A stretch of 40,346 bases of DNA from an uncultured Pelagibacteraceae bacterium (GCA_902522895.1 CABYXD010000003.1:1-40346), one strand, 5' to 3'; positions 19,766-30,663 are shown, counted from the first letter of the stretch. The notes: generated by a model from the sequence alone, not told the origin. Translations and numbers: made by a program.

Positions 19766-20261
19766 AACTTTTAATACTTTATTTGTTACAATGTTTGGTT
19801 TAGGAAAAATTCCTAAAATCCCTGGCACGTTTGGATCCTTAGCCACAGTAATAATTCTTTATCTTTCTTTTCATGTATTAAATATATCTTCCAATATTAT
19901 ATTGATAGGATTGATAGCTATTTTTATCTATTCCTTTTCAGCAGTCTCAGCACACATTAAAGATAATGAAGATAAGGATCCCAAAGAAGTAATTATTGAT
20001 GAATTCATTGGCCAATCTATTCCAATTTATCTTTATGAAATTTCACATGGAACAGAAAAGTCATCTGATGAAGCTATAATCTTTTACGGTGTTTGCTTTG
20101 TATTGTTTAGATTTTTTGACATAGCAAAACCATTTCCAGTTAGTTTTTTTGATAAAAACTTTAAAAATAGTTTTGGTGTAATTATGGATGATGTTTGTGC
20201 AGGATTTTATGTAGTTTTATCTTTAATTTGTTTTATGGTTTTAAGTAGTTATCTTATCTGA
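19758..20261 (+). CDS. pgpA: Phosphatidylglycerophosphatase A
   Basis: GLGKIPKIPGTFGSLATV, IDEFIGQ and DDVCAGFY motifs. Confidence 0.92.
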   Translation: MIKTFNTLFVTMFGLGKIPKIPGTFGSLATVIILYLSFHVLNISSNIILIGLIAIFIYSFSAVSAHIKDNEDKDPKEVIIDEFIGQSIPIYLYEISHGTEKSSDEAIIFYGVCFVLFRFFDIAKPFPVSFFDKNFKNSFGVIMDDVCAGFYVVLSLICFMVLSSYLI

Positions 20262-20722
20262 TGAAATCTTTAGTAAAAAAATTAACAAATAAAAAACTTA
20301 AAATTTCACTAGCAGAATCCTGTACGGGTGGATTGCTTGCTAGCTCAATTACTTCAATAAGTGGGGCATCAAAAATATTCAATTTAGGTTTAGTTACCTA
20401 TTCAAATCAAGCGAAAATCAAATTCTTAAAAATTAATAAAAATATCATCAGAAAATATGGTGCTGTAAGTCATGAATGTTGTTTAGCGATGGTCAAAAAT
20501 TTATCTAAAATATCAAAAGCTAATATTAATGTTTCAATTACTGGTATTGCAGGACCAAAAGGTGGTACAAAAAAAAAGCCTGTTGGTCTAGTTTATATTG
20601 GGGTCAAAAAAGGTAACAAAATTCAAATTAATAGATGTTTATTTAAAGTTAAAAAAAGATCATCAATACAAAAAGCTACTGTAAAAAAAGCTTTAAATTT
20701 AATTCTTAGAATTACCAAATAA
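20261..20722 (+). CDS. pncC: CinA C-terminal domain / nicotinamide-nucleotide amidase
   Basis: LAESCTGGLLASSITSISGASKIFNLGLVTYSNQAK and VSITGIAGPKGGTKKKPVGLVYIG. Confidence 0.93.
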   Translation: MKSLVKKLTNKKLKISLAESCTGGLLASSITSISGASKIFNLGLVTYSNQAKIKFLKINKNIIRKYGAVSHECCLAMVKNLSKISKANINVSITGIAGPKGGTKKKPVGLVYIGVKKGNKIQINRCLFKVKKRSSIQKATVKKALNLILRITK

Positions 20723-21154
20723 CTCTTCCGCCCTCTTTTGAAAAGCATCAGCTATTTTATCTAGACCAAATTGAAAAGATTTTGTCATCACAATATTTAA
20801 AAATTTATTTTCAATCTCAAAATCAATATCAAAAGAAATTTCTGTTCCCCTTTCTTGTTCTTTAAAATACCAAGTATTTTCAAGATGATTTAATGGTCCA
20901 CCAATATTAGAAACGTTTATTGTGCTATTTTTTTTATTAAACTTTACATCACTTTTGTAAGTATCCTTGAACGGTCCCTTACCTATTGTTAAATCTGCAA
21001 TAATTAATGTTAAATCTCCTTCATTATTTTTTTCATGAATATGAGCATCTAAACAAAATGGAACAAATTCTGGGTACTTTTCTATATCAAGCACTAAATC
21101 AATTAATTGATTTTTGTTGCATTCAATTAATCTCTTAACTGAAGCCTTTGGCAT
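20699..21154 (-). CDS. RatA/COQ10-type SRPBCC (START) domain protein
   Basis: DIEKYPEFVPFC and FKDTYKSDVKF...FEIENKFLNIVMTKSFQFGLDKIADAFQKRAEELFG typical of the Coq10/RatA family. Confidence 0.88.
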   Translation of the reverse strand: MPKASVKRLIECNKNQLIDLVLDIEKYPEFVPFCLDAHIHEKNNEGDLTLIIADLTIGKGPFKDTYKSDVKFNKKNSTINVSNIGGPLNHLENTWYFKEQERGTEISFDIDFEIENKFLNIVMTKSFQFGLDKIADAFQKRAEELFGNSKN

Positions 21155-22086
21155 TAATGAAAATTATTTCTGTTTTGCTGAAGTTTAGCAAAATCCTCAT
21201 CAGCATGATAAGAAGACCTTGTAAGCGGAGATGATGAAACTAGTAAAAATCCTTTTGCTTTAGCAATAGCTCCAAGTTCTTCAAATTCTTGAGGTGTATA
21301 ATATCTATCTAAAGGAAAATGTTTTACAGATGGTTGTAAGTATTGACCAATAGTTAGAAAATCAACATCAGCTGATTTAAGATCGTCCATAACTTGTAAT
21401 ATTTCATCTTTAGTCTCTCCTAGTCCAACCATTATCCCAGATTTAGTAAAAACTTTTTTATTATTTTTTTTTGCATTTTTTAAAAGTTCTAAAGACGCAA
21501 AATATCTAGACCCTGGTCTGACTTTTAAATAAAGACTTGGAACAGTTTCAATATTATGGTTAAAAACATCAGGGTTTGCCTCTAAAACTTTTTTGTAAGC
21601 CTCTCCTTTTCGTAAAAAATCAGGTGTTAATACTTCAATCGTAGTATTAGGATTTATTTTTCTGGTTTGATTAATAACTTCAAAAAAATGGTTTGAACCA
21701 CCATCATCTAAATCATCTCGATCAACTGAGGTAATTACTACATGTTTTAAATTTAACTTTTTAACTGCTTGAGAAATTTTAATTGGTTCTAATTTATCTA
21801 ATTTACTTGGTTTACCAGTTTTTACATCGCAGAATGCACAAGCTCTTGTACAAGTATCTCCCATAATCATAAATGTTGCATGTCTTTTACTCCAACATTC
21901 GGTAATATTTGGACAGTTAGCTTCTTGACAAACAGTCACAAGATTATTTTTATTAACAATAGTTTTAGTTAAAAAAAATTCTTTACTGTTTGAAAGCTTA
22001 GATCGAATCCATTCAGGTTTTTTTTTAATCGGACTAATTGGATTTTTTACTTTTTCAGGATGTCTGGGTCTAGTTTTTTGTGTCAT
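21154..22086 (-). CDS. lipA: Lipoyl synthase
   Basis: Radical-SAM [19 protein letters not shown]-terminal [13 protein letters not shown] cluster, C-terminal [13 protein letters not shown]. Confidence 0.97.
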   Translation of the reverse strand: MTQKTRPRHPEKVKNPISPIKKKPEWIRSKLSNSKEFFLTKTIVNKNNLVTVCQEANCPNITECWSKRHATFMIMGDTCTRACAFCDVKTGKPSKLDKLEPIKISQAVKKLNLKHVVITSVDRDDLDDGGSNHFFEVINQTRKINPNTTIEVLTPDFLRKGEAYKKVLEANPDVFNHNIETVPSLYLKVRPGSRYFASLELLKNAKKNNKKVFTKSGIMVGLGETKDEILQVMDDLKSADVDFLTIGQYLQPSVKHFPLDRYYTPQEFEELGAIAKAKGFLLVSSSPLTRSSYHADEDFAKLQQNRNNFH

Positions 22087-22378
22087 TATCTTTAATTATA
22101 TAAATTGTCTCACCTTTTTTTCCAAATAAAAATCTTTGTCTAATTAATGTTTCAATATAATCAAGATCAAGATTGTCGCTTAATAAAGAATTTCTAAAAT
22201 CTAATTCTTCGATTTTGTTACTTAATTGCACCTCTTTTTCTTTTAAATTTTTTAAAATTTTTAATTTTTCAAGGTATGAAATTAAACCTCTTTCGCCAGA
22301 AATTAAATTAAAGAAAAAATAAAAAACTAAAAACGTTGAAATCAATATAAAATAATTATTTTTTATACTTTTAAGCAT
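22070..22378 (-). CDS. ftsB: Septum formation initiator (FtsB/DivIC family)
   Basis: Single N-terminal TM, coiled coil, C-terminal [16 protein letters not shown]; adjacent to eno. Confidence 0.85.
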   Translation of the reverse strand: MLKSIKNNYFILISTFLVFYFFFNLISGERGLISYLEKLKILKNLKEKEVQLSNKIEELDFRNSLLSDNLDLDYIETLIRQRFLFGKKGETIYIIKDNDTKN

Positions 22379-23634
22379 TAATGAATTTTATTCATTCTAG
22401 CTTTTTTTCCAAGATCTTCTTCTATACGTATTAATTGATTATATTTAGCAACTCTTTCAGATCTTGCTAAAGATCCTGTTTTAATTTGATTTGAGTTTGT
22501 TCCAACAGCTAAATCAGCTATGAATGTATCTTCACTATCACCAGATCTATGTGAAATAATCGTTTTAAATCCAATTATTTGTGCAAATTTTATAACTTCT
22601 AATGTTTCTGAGACAGTGCCTATTTGGTTAAGTTTAATTAAAATTGCATTTGAGGATAAATTTAAAAAGCCCTTTTTTAGTCTTTCTAGATTGGTTACAT
22701 AGAGATCATCACCTACAATTTGTACTTTTTTTATTGATTTCATCAATTTATTCCATGATATCCAATCATTTTCAGCAAATGGATCTTCAATGGATTTAAT
22801 TTTATATTTCTTTATCATTTTTTTGTATTCATTGATTGATTTTTCAACAGAAATATAATTTTTAGAGTGGATTGAATATTTTTTTTTCTTAAACAATTCG
22901 TTAGCTGCTACATCTAGACAAATTGATACATCTTTACCATTAATGAAACCAGATCTTTTTATAGCTGAAATAATTAAATCTAATGCTTTATTATTGTTAT
23001 TAATCATTGGTGCAAATCCACCCTCATCACCAACTGAAGTTGATAAACCTCTTGCTTTAATAATTTTACTTAAATTTTTAATTACTAAAAAACAAATTCT
23101 CATTGCTTCTGAAAAACTTTTTGCTCGATCTGGTCTAATCATAAATTCTTGAATTCTCAAACCATTATTAGCATGAGCTCCTCCATTAATTATGTTCATT
23201 AATGGATATGGTAATTTAAAATTATTTTTAATTAAAAAAGTTTTATATAATGGTTTTTTTTTTAATTTTGCAGAAAGTTTTTTAACTGCAATCGATACAG
23301 ATAGAATAGCATTTGCTCCTAATCTAGTTTTTTGTCTTGTTCCGTCTAAATTAATCATTAAAGCATCAATTTTTTCTTGATTGTGTATATTGTTGCCTTT
23401 TAGTTTCTTTGAAATTATAGAATTAATTAGATTAATTGCACTTAAAACACTTTTTCCCAAATATCTTTTATTTTTTTTATCTCTTTTTTCAAATGCTTCA
23501 TATGTTCCAGTCGATGCACCTGAAGGGCATATAGCACTAGCACTATTATTTTTAGTAAAAACTTCTGCCTCTATTGTTGGATTTCCTCTACTATCAAAAA
23601 CTTGACGTGCTTTTACTTTTAAAATTTTACTCAC
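22378..23634 (-). CDS. eno: Enolase
   Basis: ARQVFDSRGNPTIEAEV, GDEGGFAP, IEDPFAENDW, GDDLYVTN, SHRSGDSEDTFIADLAVG. Confidence 0.98.
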   Translation of the reverse strand: MSKILKVKARQVFDSRGNPTIEAEVFTKNNSASAICPSGASTGTYEAFEKRDKKNKRYLGKSVLSAINLINSIISKKLKGNNIHNQEKIDALMINLDGTRQKTRLGANAILSVSIAVKKLSAKLKKKPLYKTFLIKNNFKLPYPLMNIINGGAHANNGLRIQEFMIRPDRAKSFSEAMRICFLVIKNLSKIIKARGLSTSVGDEGGFAPMINNNNKALDLIISAIKRSGFINGKDVSICLDVAANELFKKKKYSIHSKNYISVEKSINEYKKMIKKYKIKSIEDPFAENDWISWNKLMKSIKKVQIVGDDLYVTNLERLKKGFLNLSSNAILIKLNQIGTVSETLEVIKFAQIIGFKTIISHRSGDSEDTFIADLAVGTNSNQIKTGSLARSERVAKYNQLIRIEEDLGKKARMNKIH

Positions 23635-24458
23635 TAATTTTTTATTAAATTGTCTATATTTGAAAGTTGTTTTAATAGATTTTCTAATTTATCTAATGGA
23701 ACCATATTAGGTCCATCTGAAGGAGCATTATCTGGATCTTGATGTGTTTCAATGAACACACCTGCTACTCCTACAGCAACAGCAGCTCTAGCTAAATATT
23801 CTACAAATTCTCTTTGACCACCACTTTTTTCTCCAAGTCCTCCAGGTTGTTGAACTGAATGAGTTGCATCAAAAATAACTGGGTAACCATTTTTAGCCAT
23901 TATTGGTAGTGATCTCATATCAGAAACAAGTGTATTGTACCCAAAACTTGCACCCCTCTCTGTGACCAATATATTTTTATTTCCTGAGTCTGAAATTTTT
24001 TTAGTAACATTAACCATATCCCATGGGGCCAAGAATTGGCCTTTTTTTACATTTACAATCTTATTAGTTTTAGCTGCAGCAATTAATAAATCTGTTTGTC
24101 TACAAAGAAAAGCAGGTATTTGAATTACATCAACATGTTTACTAATAATAGAACACTGCTCTATGTTATGTATATCAGTTAAGATTGGCACTTTTAATTC
24201 TTTTTTAATTTTGTCAAATACTGGAAGTGAAGCTTCTAAACCTGCTCCTCTTTTTCCTTTAAGGCTTGTTCTATTAGCTTTGTCGAATGATGTTTTATAA
24301 ATGAATCCAAGGTTAAATTTTTTAGTAATCTCTTGGATTTTCCCTGCCATATCCATAGCATGTTGTTCTGTTTCTAACTGACATGGACCAGCTATAATAC
24401 AAATCTTATTCTCATTCGAGATTTCTATATTTCCACAATTTACTTTAAAATTACTCAT
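23634..24458 (-). CDS. kdsA: 3-deoxy-8-phosphooctulonate synthase (KDO-8-P synthase)
   Basis: [51 protein letters not shown]. Confidence 0.97.
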   Translation of the reverse strand: MSNFKVNCGNIEISNENKICIIAGPCQLETEQHAMDMAGKIQEITKKFNLGFIYKTSFDKANRTSLKGKRGAGLEASLPVFDKIKKELKVPILTDIHNIEQCSIISKHVDVIQIPAFLCRQTDLLIAAAKTNKIVNVKKGQFLAPWDMVNVTKKISDSGNKNILVTERGASFGYNTLVSDMRSLPIMAKNGYPVIFDATHSVQQPGGLGEKSGGQREFVEYLARAAVAVGVAGVFIETHQDPDNAPSDGPNMVPLDKLENLLKQLSNIDNLIKN

Positions 24459-26071
24459 TTATGATTTTTCGATGCCTTGATAAACGATGAGAATAAAGGA
24501 TGAGGAGCCAAAGGTCTAGATTTAAATTCTGGGTGAAATTGAACACCAATAAACCAGGGGTGATTTCTAAGCTCAATTATTTCAGGCAACTCACCATCTG
24601 GAGATAATCCTGAAAAATCCATACCATTTTTCTCAAATTTTTCTTTATAAGCTATGTTAACTTCGTACCTATGACGGTGTCTTTCTTTAATAATATTTTT
24701 TTTATAAATTTTCTTAATCATTGAGTTTTCTTTCAATTTTGCATCGTAAGTACCCAATCTCATAGTTCCACCGAGATTCTTATCTGTACCCTTAATTTTT
24801 CTACCATCTTTTGTCCATTCATTAATTAATCCAATAATATGTAAACCTTTTTTATCAAACTCACTTGAAGTAGCTTTTTTTAAATTCAACTTATTTCTAG
24901 CAAATTCTATTATTGCCATCTGCATTCCATAACATATGCCCAAGAAGGGAATTTTATTATTTCTCGCATATTTGATAGCTTCAATTTTACCGTCTGTGCC
25001 TCTCTTACCAAAACCCCCAGGTATTAAAATTCCAGAAATATTCTTAAGTTTTAATCTTATTTCAGATACTTTTAATTTTTCTGAGTCAATTCTTACTAAA
25101 TTTACTTTAACATTATTCTCTATACCACCATGTGTGAGTGCTTCATCCAAAGATTTATAAGCATCTTTTAATTCTACATACTTTCCTATTAAAGCTATAT
25201 TTACGGCTTTTTTCTTTTGTAAGATAATTTTAGTAATTTTTTTCCACGGATTTAGATTAACAGGTTTTTTTGATTTTAGTTTAAAATAATTTAAAACTTG
25301 TATATCTAATTTTTCTTTTGAAAAACTTATAGGGGCTTCATAAATAGTTCTTACATCAACGGTCTCAATTACATTTTTGATATCTATATTGCAAAATAAA
25401 GATATTTTTTTACGATGATTTAGTGGAATTGGTCTTTCCGATCTACAAATTATTATATCAGGTTGAATACCTATACTTCTTAGCTCTTTTACTGAATGTT
25501 GTGTGGGTTTAGTTTTTATTTCATCTGAGGATTTTAAATAAGGAACAAGTGTTAAATGAATAAATAATGCATTCTTCTTGCCAATATCATTTGCAAATTG
25601 TCTTATTGCTTCAATAAAAGGTAAACTTTCGATATCTCCAACTGTGCCTCCAATCTCACAAATTATAAAGTCTTCCTTTGAAGAGTCATTTTTTATAAAT
25701 TCTTTTATTCGATCAGTTATATGAGGTATTACTTGTACTGTCTTACCAAGATATTTTCCTTTACGTTCTTTTCTAAGAACATCATTATAAATTTTTCCGG
25801 TTGTAATATTATCTGATTTTTTTGCTGAAACTCCTGAAAATCTTTCATAATGTCCTAAATCAAGATCTGTTTCTGCACCATCATCAGTTACAAAAACTTC
25901 CCCATGTTGAAATGGACTCATTGTTCCTGGGTCGACATTTAAATAAGGATCTAATTTTCTAAGTCTTACTTTATAACCTCTTGATTGTAGAAGATATGCT
26001 AATGAAGCAGATGAGAGACCTTTTCCTAAAGATGAAACCACGCCGCCCGTGACAAATATATATCGCGCCAT
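24455..26071 (-). CDS. pyrG: CTP synthase
   Basis: [34 protein letters not shown]; GATase [43 protein letters not shown]. Confidence 0.98.
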   Translation of the reverse strand: MARYIFVTGGVVSSLGKGLSSASLAYLLQSRGYKVRLRKLDPYLNVDPGTMSPFQHGEVFVTDDGAETDLDLGHYERFSGVSAKKSDNITTGKIYNDVLRKERKGKYLGKTVQVIPHITDRIKEFIKNDSSKEDFIICEIGGTVGDIESLPFIEAIRQFANDIGKKNALFIHLTLVPYLKSSDEIKTKPTQHSVKELRSIGIQPDIIICRSERPIPLNHRKKISLFCNIDIKNVIETVDVRTIYEAPISFSKEKLDIQVLNYFKLKSKKPVNLNPWKKITKIILQKKKAVNIALIGKYVELKDAYKSLDEALTHGGIENNVKVNLVRIDSEKLKVSEIRLKLKNISGILIPGGFGKRGTDGKIEAIKYARNNKIPFLGICYGMQMAIIEFARNKLNLKKATSSEFDKKGLHIIGLINEWTKDGRKIKGTDKNLGGTMRLGTYDAKLKENSMIKKIYKKNIIKERHRHRYEVNIAYKEKFEKNGMDFSGLSPDGELPEIIELRNHPWFIGVQFHPEFKSRPLAPHPLFSSFIKASKNHK

Positions 26072-26111
26072 GGAATTATCTTATAACGAAAAATAAAGAG
26101 AAAGAAAAGAA

Positions 26112-26411
26112 CTAATTATTTTCAGGAACAGAAGGAGTATCCTCGGTTTTTTCTTCTATTGTATCTAGAACCGAATTTGTTGGAGCAAGCTCTCCTCTTG
26201 AAATAATAGTTAATGCAAGACTGCAAATTATAAAAAGTGTAGCTATGACTGCGGTAGCTTTAGTCATAAAATTTCCAGCAGTTTTAGAAAACATCATATT
26301 TTCTTGTGAAACACCAATTCCTAGAGCACCACCCTCAGATTTTTGCATCAAAATCAGTAAAACTAGAATAATTGCAAATACAATGTTCAATACCAGTAAA
26401 ATATTTTCCAT
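26112..26411 (-). CDS. secG: Preprotein translocase subunit SecG
   Basis: Two TM segments, LLILMQKSEGGALGIGVSQ...FMTKATAVIATLFIICSLAL. Confidence 0.92.
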   Translation of the reverse strand: MENILLVLNIVFAIILVLLILMQKSEGGALGIGVSQENMMFSKTAGNFMTKATAVIATLFIICSLALTIISRGELAPTNSVLDTIEEKTEDTPSVPENN

Positions 26412-26416
26412 GCGGA

Positions 26417-27157
26417 TTAATTATAGGTTTTTTTAACTATATCAATAAATTTTTTTGGGTTTTGTGATGCTCCACCAATTAAAAAACCATCAAGGCTATT
26501 AATCTTTTTTAAATCACTTATGTTTTGAGGACTAACAGATCCTCCATATAAAATTTTTGGTGATTTACCTTTAAATTTTTTCTTAATGAATTTTACTATT
26601 TGTTCAAGCTCTTTGGGTTTTGGAATATGGCCTGTACCAATAGACCAAACAGGTTCATAGGCAATAAATATATTAGATCTTTTTTTAATTTTATCTAAAC
26701 CAAGTCTTATTTGTTTTGCCAAAACTAATCTAGTTTTACCCTTTTTTTTTTCAGTTAAGGTCTCTCCGATACAAAATATAACTTTTAATTTTGCCTTAAT
26801 AGCATTTTTAATTTTAAGATTAATAAGTTTATCCGTTTCACCTTTTTTTCTATTTTCTGAATGACCTATAATAACATAATTTGCTCCTATACTTTTTAAC
26901 ATTCGCGAATTAATAAAACCTGTGTGCGGACCATAATTATCATTTTCATGACAATTTTGCGCACCAATATCTATTAAACAATTTTCGAATTTTTTAAAAA
27001 AAGAGGTTAGTAAAGTATATGGAGGACAATAAATCAGTCTACCCTTCTTGATTTCTTTAGATTTTGAAAATTTAATTACTTTATCCAATGTATTTATTGA
27101 TTTTAAGTTTCCAAACATTTTCCAATTAGCTACAAAATACATATATTTATTTGTCAT
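26417..27157 (-). CDS. tpiA: Triosephosphate isomerase
   Basis: FVANWKMFGN, IGHSENRKKGE, IAYEPVWSIGTG, LYGGSVSPQN, FLIGGASQNPKKF. Confidence 0.97.
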   Translation of the reverse strand: MTNKYMYFVANWKMFGNLKSINTLDKVIKFSKSKEIKKGRLIYCPPYTLLTSFFKKFENCLIDIGAQNCHENDNYGPHTGFINSRMLKSIGANYVIIGHSENRKKGETDKLINLKIKNAIKAKLKVIFCIGETLTEKKKGKTRLVLAKQIRLGLDKIKKRSNIFIAYEPVWSIGTGHIPKPKELEQIVKFIKKKFKGKSPKILYGGSVSPQNISDLKKINSLDGFLIGGASQNPKKFIDIVKKTYN

Positions 27158-27215
27158 AATTCTATTTTTAATCTATAGATTTGATTTTACAGATCAATAC
27201 ATAAATAAAGTTAAA

Positions 27216-28634
27216 ATGAACATCGCAAAATATCTTAATAAAAATAAAATTGCTGGAATAATATTAATATTTGTAATTATCATAGCATTTGGTTTTGGGG
27301 GATTTGGTGGTGGATTTATGTCAAATAACCAAAACAACATTGCAAAAATAAACAAGATAAATGTTACTACTCAAGACTTTATTAATTACATTAATAAAAG
27401 TGGTATTTCACAACAAGCAATAAAAGATAATCTAAACAATAATATTATTGAAGAACTATTGTCAGGTTTAATTTCGGCAACTTTACTAAATTTAGAGATT
27501 GAAGATTTCAATATGATGCTTTCAAAAAATTCATTATCAAAAAAAATTAAATTAAATAATAATTTTCTTGACGAAAATGGAGTTTTTCAAAGAATTAAAT
27601 ATGAAAAATTTCTTCTAGAAAATAATATGTCGGCGCCTATTTTTGAGCAAAGATTAAAAGAAAGAGAGTTGCAAAAAAAATTATTTGATTTTATTGGTGC
27701 CGGGACTATCTCTCCTGAATTTTTTACCAAAAAATTATTTGAAAATGAAAATAAAAAATTAGAATTAAGTTTCATTGATTTAGATAAGTTTTATAAAAAA
27801 AATAAAGATTTTAGCAATACAGATATCAAAAATTTTATTAATGAAAATGAAGACCAGCTAAAAGTAGAATATATTGATTTCAAATATGCATCAATTAATC
27901 CAAAGAATTTATTAGGTATTGATGAGTTTAATCAAATATTTTTTGATAAAATTGATGAAATAGAAAACAAAATTCTTAATGGTGAAAGTTTTGAACAGAT
28001 AATTTCTGAATTTAATTTAGATAGTATTAATATAAATGATTATAAATATTCCAAGGATAGCAATAAAATAGAAAAAAAAATTTATGAATTAAGAAGTGAA
28101 AAAATTGATTTATTTGAAGATGTAGAAAATTTTATCATTTATAAAATAGAAAATTTGGAAGAAAAGACACCAGATATTAATGATAAACTAATTAAAGATG
28201 AAATTTTAGACTTGATTGTTCAAAAAAATAAATTTGAATATAATAAAGAATTACTAGATCAAATTAGAAATAAAAAAATGGATAATAACGAATTTTTAAA
28301 ACTTGGTGGTGATCAAATAAAATTTTTAACATTAAATTCTATAAGAGATAATAAAAAATTTGATATTAATTCGGTTCAATTACTTTACACTCTACCTATT
28401 AATTCATTTACACTAATCAGTGACGAGAACAAAAAAGTTTACCTAGCAAAGGTTAAAAATTATAAGGATGTTAAATTAAAAAAAAATTCAGATGAATTTA
28501 AATCATTTATAGCCAAAGAAAATACGAACAATAGAAGTTTTATTTTAAAATCATATGATATTTTGCTTAATACTAAATATAAAGTTGATATAAATCAAAA
28601 GGCTTTAAATAATGTTAAAAATTTATTTCAATGA
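27216..28634 (+). CDS. ppiD: PpiD/SurA-N-type membrane-anchored periplasmic chaperone; start re-assigned from the ORF track's 27048
   Basis: ATG at 27216 gives MNIAKYLNKNKIAGIILIFVIIIAFGFGGFGGGFMSNNQNNIAKINKINVTTQDFINYINKSG: N-terminal TM followed by a SurA_N-like segment. The track start lies inside tpiA on the opposite strand. Confidence 0.82.
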   Translation: MNIAKYLNKNKIAGIILIFVIIIAFGFGGFGGGFMSNNQNNIAKINKINVTTQDFINYINKSGISQQAIKDNLNNNIIEELLSGLISATLLNLEIEDFNMMLSKNSLSKKIKLNNNFLDENGVFQRIKYEKFLLENNMSAPIFEQRLKERELQKKLFDFIGAGTISPEFFTKKLFENENKKLELSFIDLDKFYKKNKDFSNTDIKNFINENEDQLKVEYIDFKYASINPKNLLGIDEFNQIFFDKIDEIENKILNGESFEQIISEFNLDSININDYKYSKDSNKIEKKIYELRSEKIDLFEDVENFIIYKIENLEEKTPDINDKLIKDEILDLIVQKNKFEYNKELLDQIRNKKMDNNEFLKLGGDQIKFLTLNSIRDNKKFDINSVQLLYTLPINSFTLISDENKKVYLAKVKNYKDVKLKKNSDEFKSFIAKENTNNRSFILKSYDILLNTKYKVDINQKALNNVKNLFQ

Positions 28635-30091
28635 AAATTAATAGAAGCTTCAAAGATTTTAAGTTTCAACATAGGTCCCAAAAAAATCAAATAATTTATA
28701 CCTCAAAAAAAGTTAAAAACGATGATGAGGTTTTAAATCTAATTGATAATTTTTTAATTGAAAAAAATAGTTTTATTTTTGAGTCTGTCGAAAAAGGAAA
28801 GATTAAAGGCAGATATACAATTTTTGGTAAAAATCCAGACAAAATTTGGGAGTTTAATAATGACAAATCTTACTTAATAAAAGATAAAAAAAAAACTAAA
28901 TTAAAAGAAAAGCCCAATAAATTAATAGAAAAAATTATTGAAGAATTTAAGTTTGAAACACCAAAAAATTTGCCAAAGATTTGTTCATTAATATCAGGTT
29001 ATTTTTCTTACGACTCAATAAGATATATCGAGAAAATTCCCAACAGTTGCAAAAATGATCTCAGTTTACCAGATGTAAGACTTTTACGTCCAAGAACTCT
29101 AATTATTTATGATAATTTTAAAAAAGAAATGTTTTATATTATAAATATTTTTAGTGATGAAAAAATTAGTAATTATAAAAAAAAATTTGATAATACTAAA
29201 AGTGAACTTTTTAAATTATTAATTCAATCATCAATTAAAAGTTTTAATAAAAAAACTGTTAAGAAAAATGATAATATTAAAGTAAAGTCAAATACTTCTA
29301 AAAATAAATTTCTTGGAATGGTTAGAAAAGCAAAAAAGTATATTAAATTAGGAGATATATTCCAGGTAGTTTTAAGTCAAAGATTTGAGGCAAAGTTGAC
29401 AAAATCTCCTTTAAATGTTTATAAAAAATTAAGAATAACTAACCCTTCTCCTTTTATGTTTTTTTTTAATTTTAGTGATTTTCAAATAATAGGTGCTAGC
29501 CCTGAAATTTTAGTAAGATTAAGAGATAATAAAATTACAGTAAGGCCAATAGCTGGAACAAGACCTAGAGGTAAAACTAAAAAAGAAGATAAACATTTTG
29601 AAAGAGATTTGCTAAAAGATAAAAAAGAACTTTCTGAGCATTTAATGCTTTTAGACCTAGGAAGAAATGATGCTGGGAAAGTATCTAAAATCAATACTGT
29701 AAAAGTTACTGAGAGTTTTATTATTGAGAGATATTCTCATGTTATGCATATAGTTTCAAACGTAATTGGTGAATACAATAAACAATTTTCAAAATTTAAA
29801 TCTTTATTAGCAGGTTTTCCTGCTGGAACAGTGTCTGGAGCACCTAAAATTAGAGCAATGGAAATTATTGATGAACTAGAAACAACAAGAAGAAAAGTTT
29901 ATGCTGGTGGAATTGGTTATTTTTCTGCTAATGGAGAATTTGATACATGTATAGCCTTAAGAACTGCAGTAGCTAAAAATAAAAAATTTTATGTCCAAGC
30001 AGGTGCTGGAATTGTTGCGGATAGTAAACCAATTAATGAATATAAAGAAACTGTTAATAAAGCAAAAGCTTTAATAAATGCACTAAGTTGA
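28631..30091 (+). CDS. trpE: Anthranilate synthase component I
   Basis: GDIFQVVLSQRFEA, IIGASPEILVR, PIAGTRPRGKT, LGRNDAGKVS, AGFPAGTVSGAPKIRAMEII. Confidence 0.97.
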   Translation: MKINRSFKDFKFQHRSQKNQIIYTSKKVKNDDEVLNLIDNFLIEKNSFIFESVEKGKIKGRYTIFGKNPDKIWEFNNDKSYLIKDKKKTKLKEKPNKLIEKIIEEFKFETPKNLPKICSLISGYFSYDSIRYIEKIPNSCKNDLSLPDVRLLRPRTLIIYDNFKKEMFYIINIFSDEKISNYKKKFDNTKSELFKLLIQSSIKSFNKKTVKKNDNIKVKSNTSKNKFLGMVRKAKKYIKLGDIFQVVLSQRFEAKLTKSPLNVYKKLRITNPSPFMFFFNFSDFQIIGASPEILVRLRDNKITVRPIAGTRPRGKTKKEDKHFERDLLKDKKELSEHLMLLDLGRNDAGKVSKINTVKVTESFIIERYSHVMHIVSNVIGEYNKQFSKFKSLLAGFPAGTVSGAPKIRAMEIIDELETTRRKVYAGGIGYFSANGEFDTCIALRTAVAKNKKFYVQAGAGIVADSKPINEYKETVNKAKALINALS

Positions 30092-30663
30092 TGAAAATTT
30101 TATTAATAGATAATTATGACAGTTTTACATTTAATCTTTATCATTATCTGTCATCATTAAAAACTAAAGTTGATGTGGTTAGAAATGATAAGATTACAAC
30201 AAAAGAAATTTTAAAGAGAAAATATAATAAAATTGTAATTTCACCAGGACCAGGGAACCCTAATCAATCTGGAAATTGTTTAAAAATAGTAAAATCTCTT
30301 CATAAAGACATACCTATTTTAGGTGTTTGTTTAGGTCATCAAATAATTGGACAAGTTTTTGGTTCAAAAATTATTCAAGCAAAAAAATTAATGCACGGTA
30401 AAACAAGTAAAATTATATCTAAAAAGATTGGAATATTAAAAAATTTACCTAAAAATTTTGAGGCAACCAGATATCATAGTTTAATAATTGATAAAAAAAC
30501 TCTTTCAAATAACCTTGAAATTACTGCTGAAACTAAAGATGGATTAATAATGGGAGTCAAACATAAAAAGTATAATATACATGGAGTACAATTTCATCCT
30601 GAAAGTATTAAAACTAAGCTAGGATTAAAAATTTTAAAAAACTTTATTAAATTTAAGAATTAA
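30091..30663 (+). CDS. trpG: Anthranilate synthase component II (glutamine amidotransferase)
   Basis: ILLIDNYDSFTFNLYHYL, ISPGPGNP, ILGVCLGHQ, IHGVQFHPESI. ATG at 30091 (TGATG overlap with trpE) is preferred over the track's TTG at 30088. Confidence 0.97.
   Translation: MKILLIDNYDSFTFNLYHYLSSLKTKVDVVRNDKITTKEILKRKYNKIVISPGPGNPNQSGNCLKIVKSLHKDIPILGVCLGHQIIGQVFGSKIIQAKKLMHGKTSKIISKKIGILKNLPKNFEATRYHSLIIDKKTLSNNLEITAETKDGLIMGVKHKKYNIHGVQFHPESIKTKLGLKILKNFIKFKN

Noticed and set aside
20699-21154. Possible RatA toxin of a RatAB toxin-antitoxin pair
   Set aside because: No RatB-like gene adjoins it; the alphaproteobacterial lipA-ratA/coq10 neighbourhood fits a Coq10/START housekeeping role better.
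22520-23605. Four plus-strand ORFs opposite eno
   Set aside because: Antisense to a complete enolase gene; no independent support.
23935-26436. Plus-strand ORFs opposite kdsA (23935..24123), pyrG (24936..25160) and secG (26245..26436)
   Set aside because: All lie wholly or mostly inside well-identified genes on the other strand.
27587-27775. 62-aa minus-strand ORF
   Set aside because: Antisense to ppiD; AT-rich low-complexity translation.
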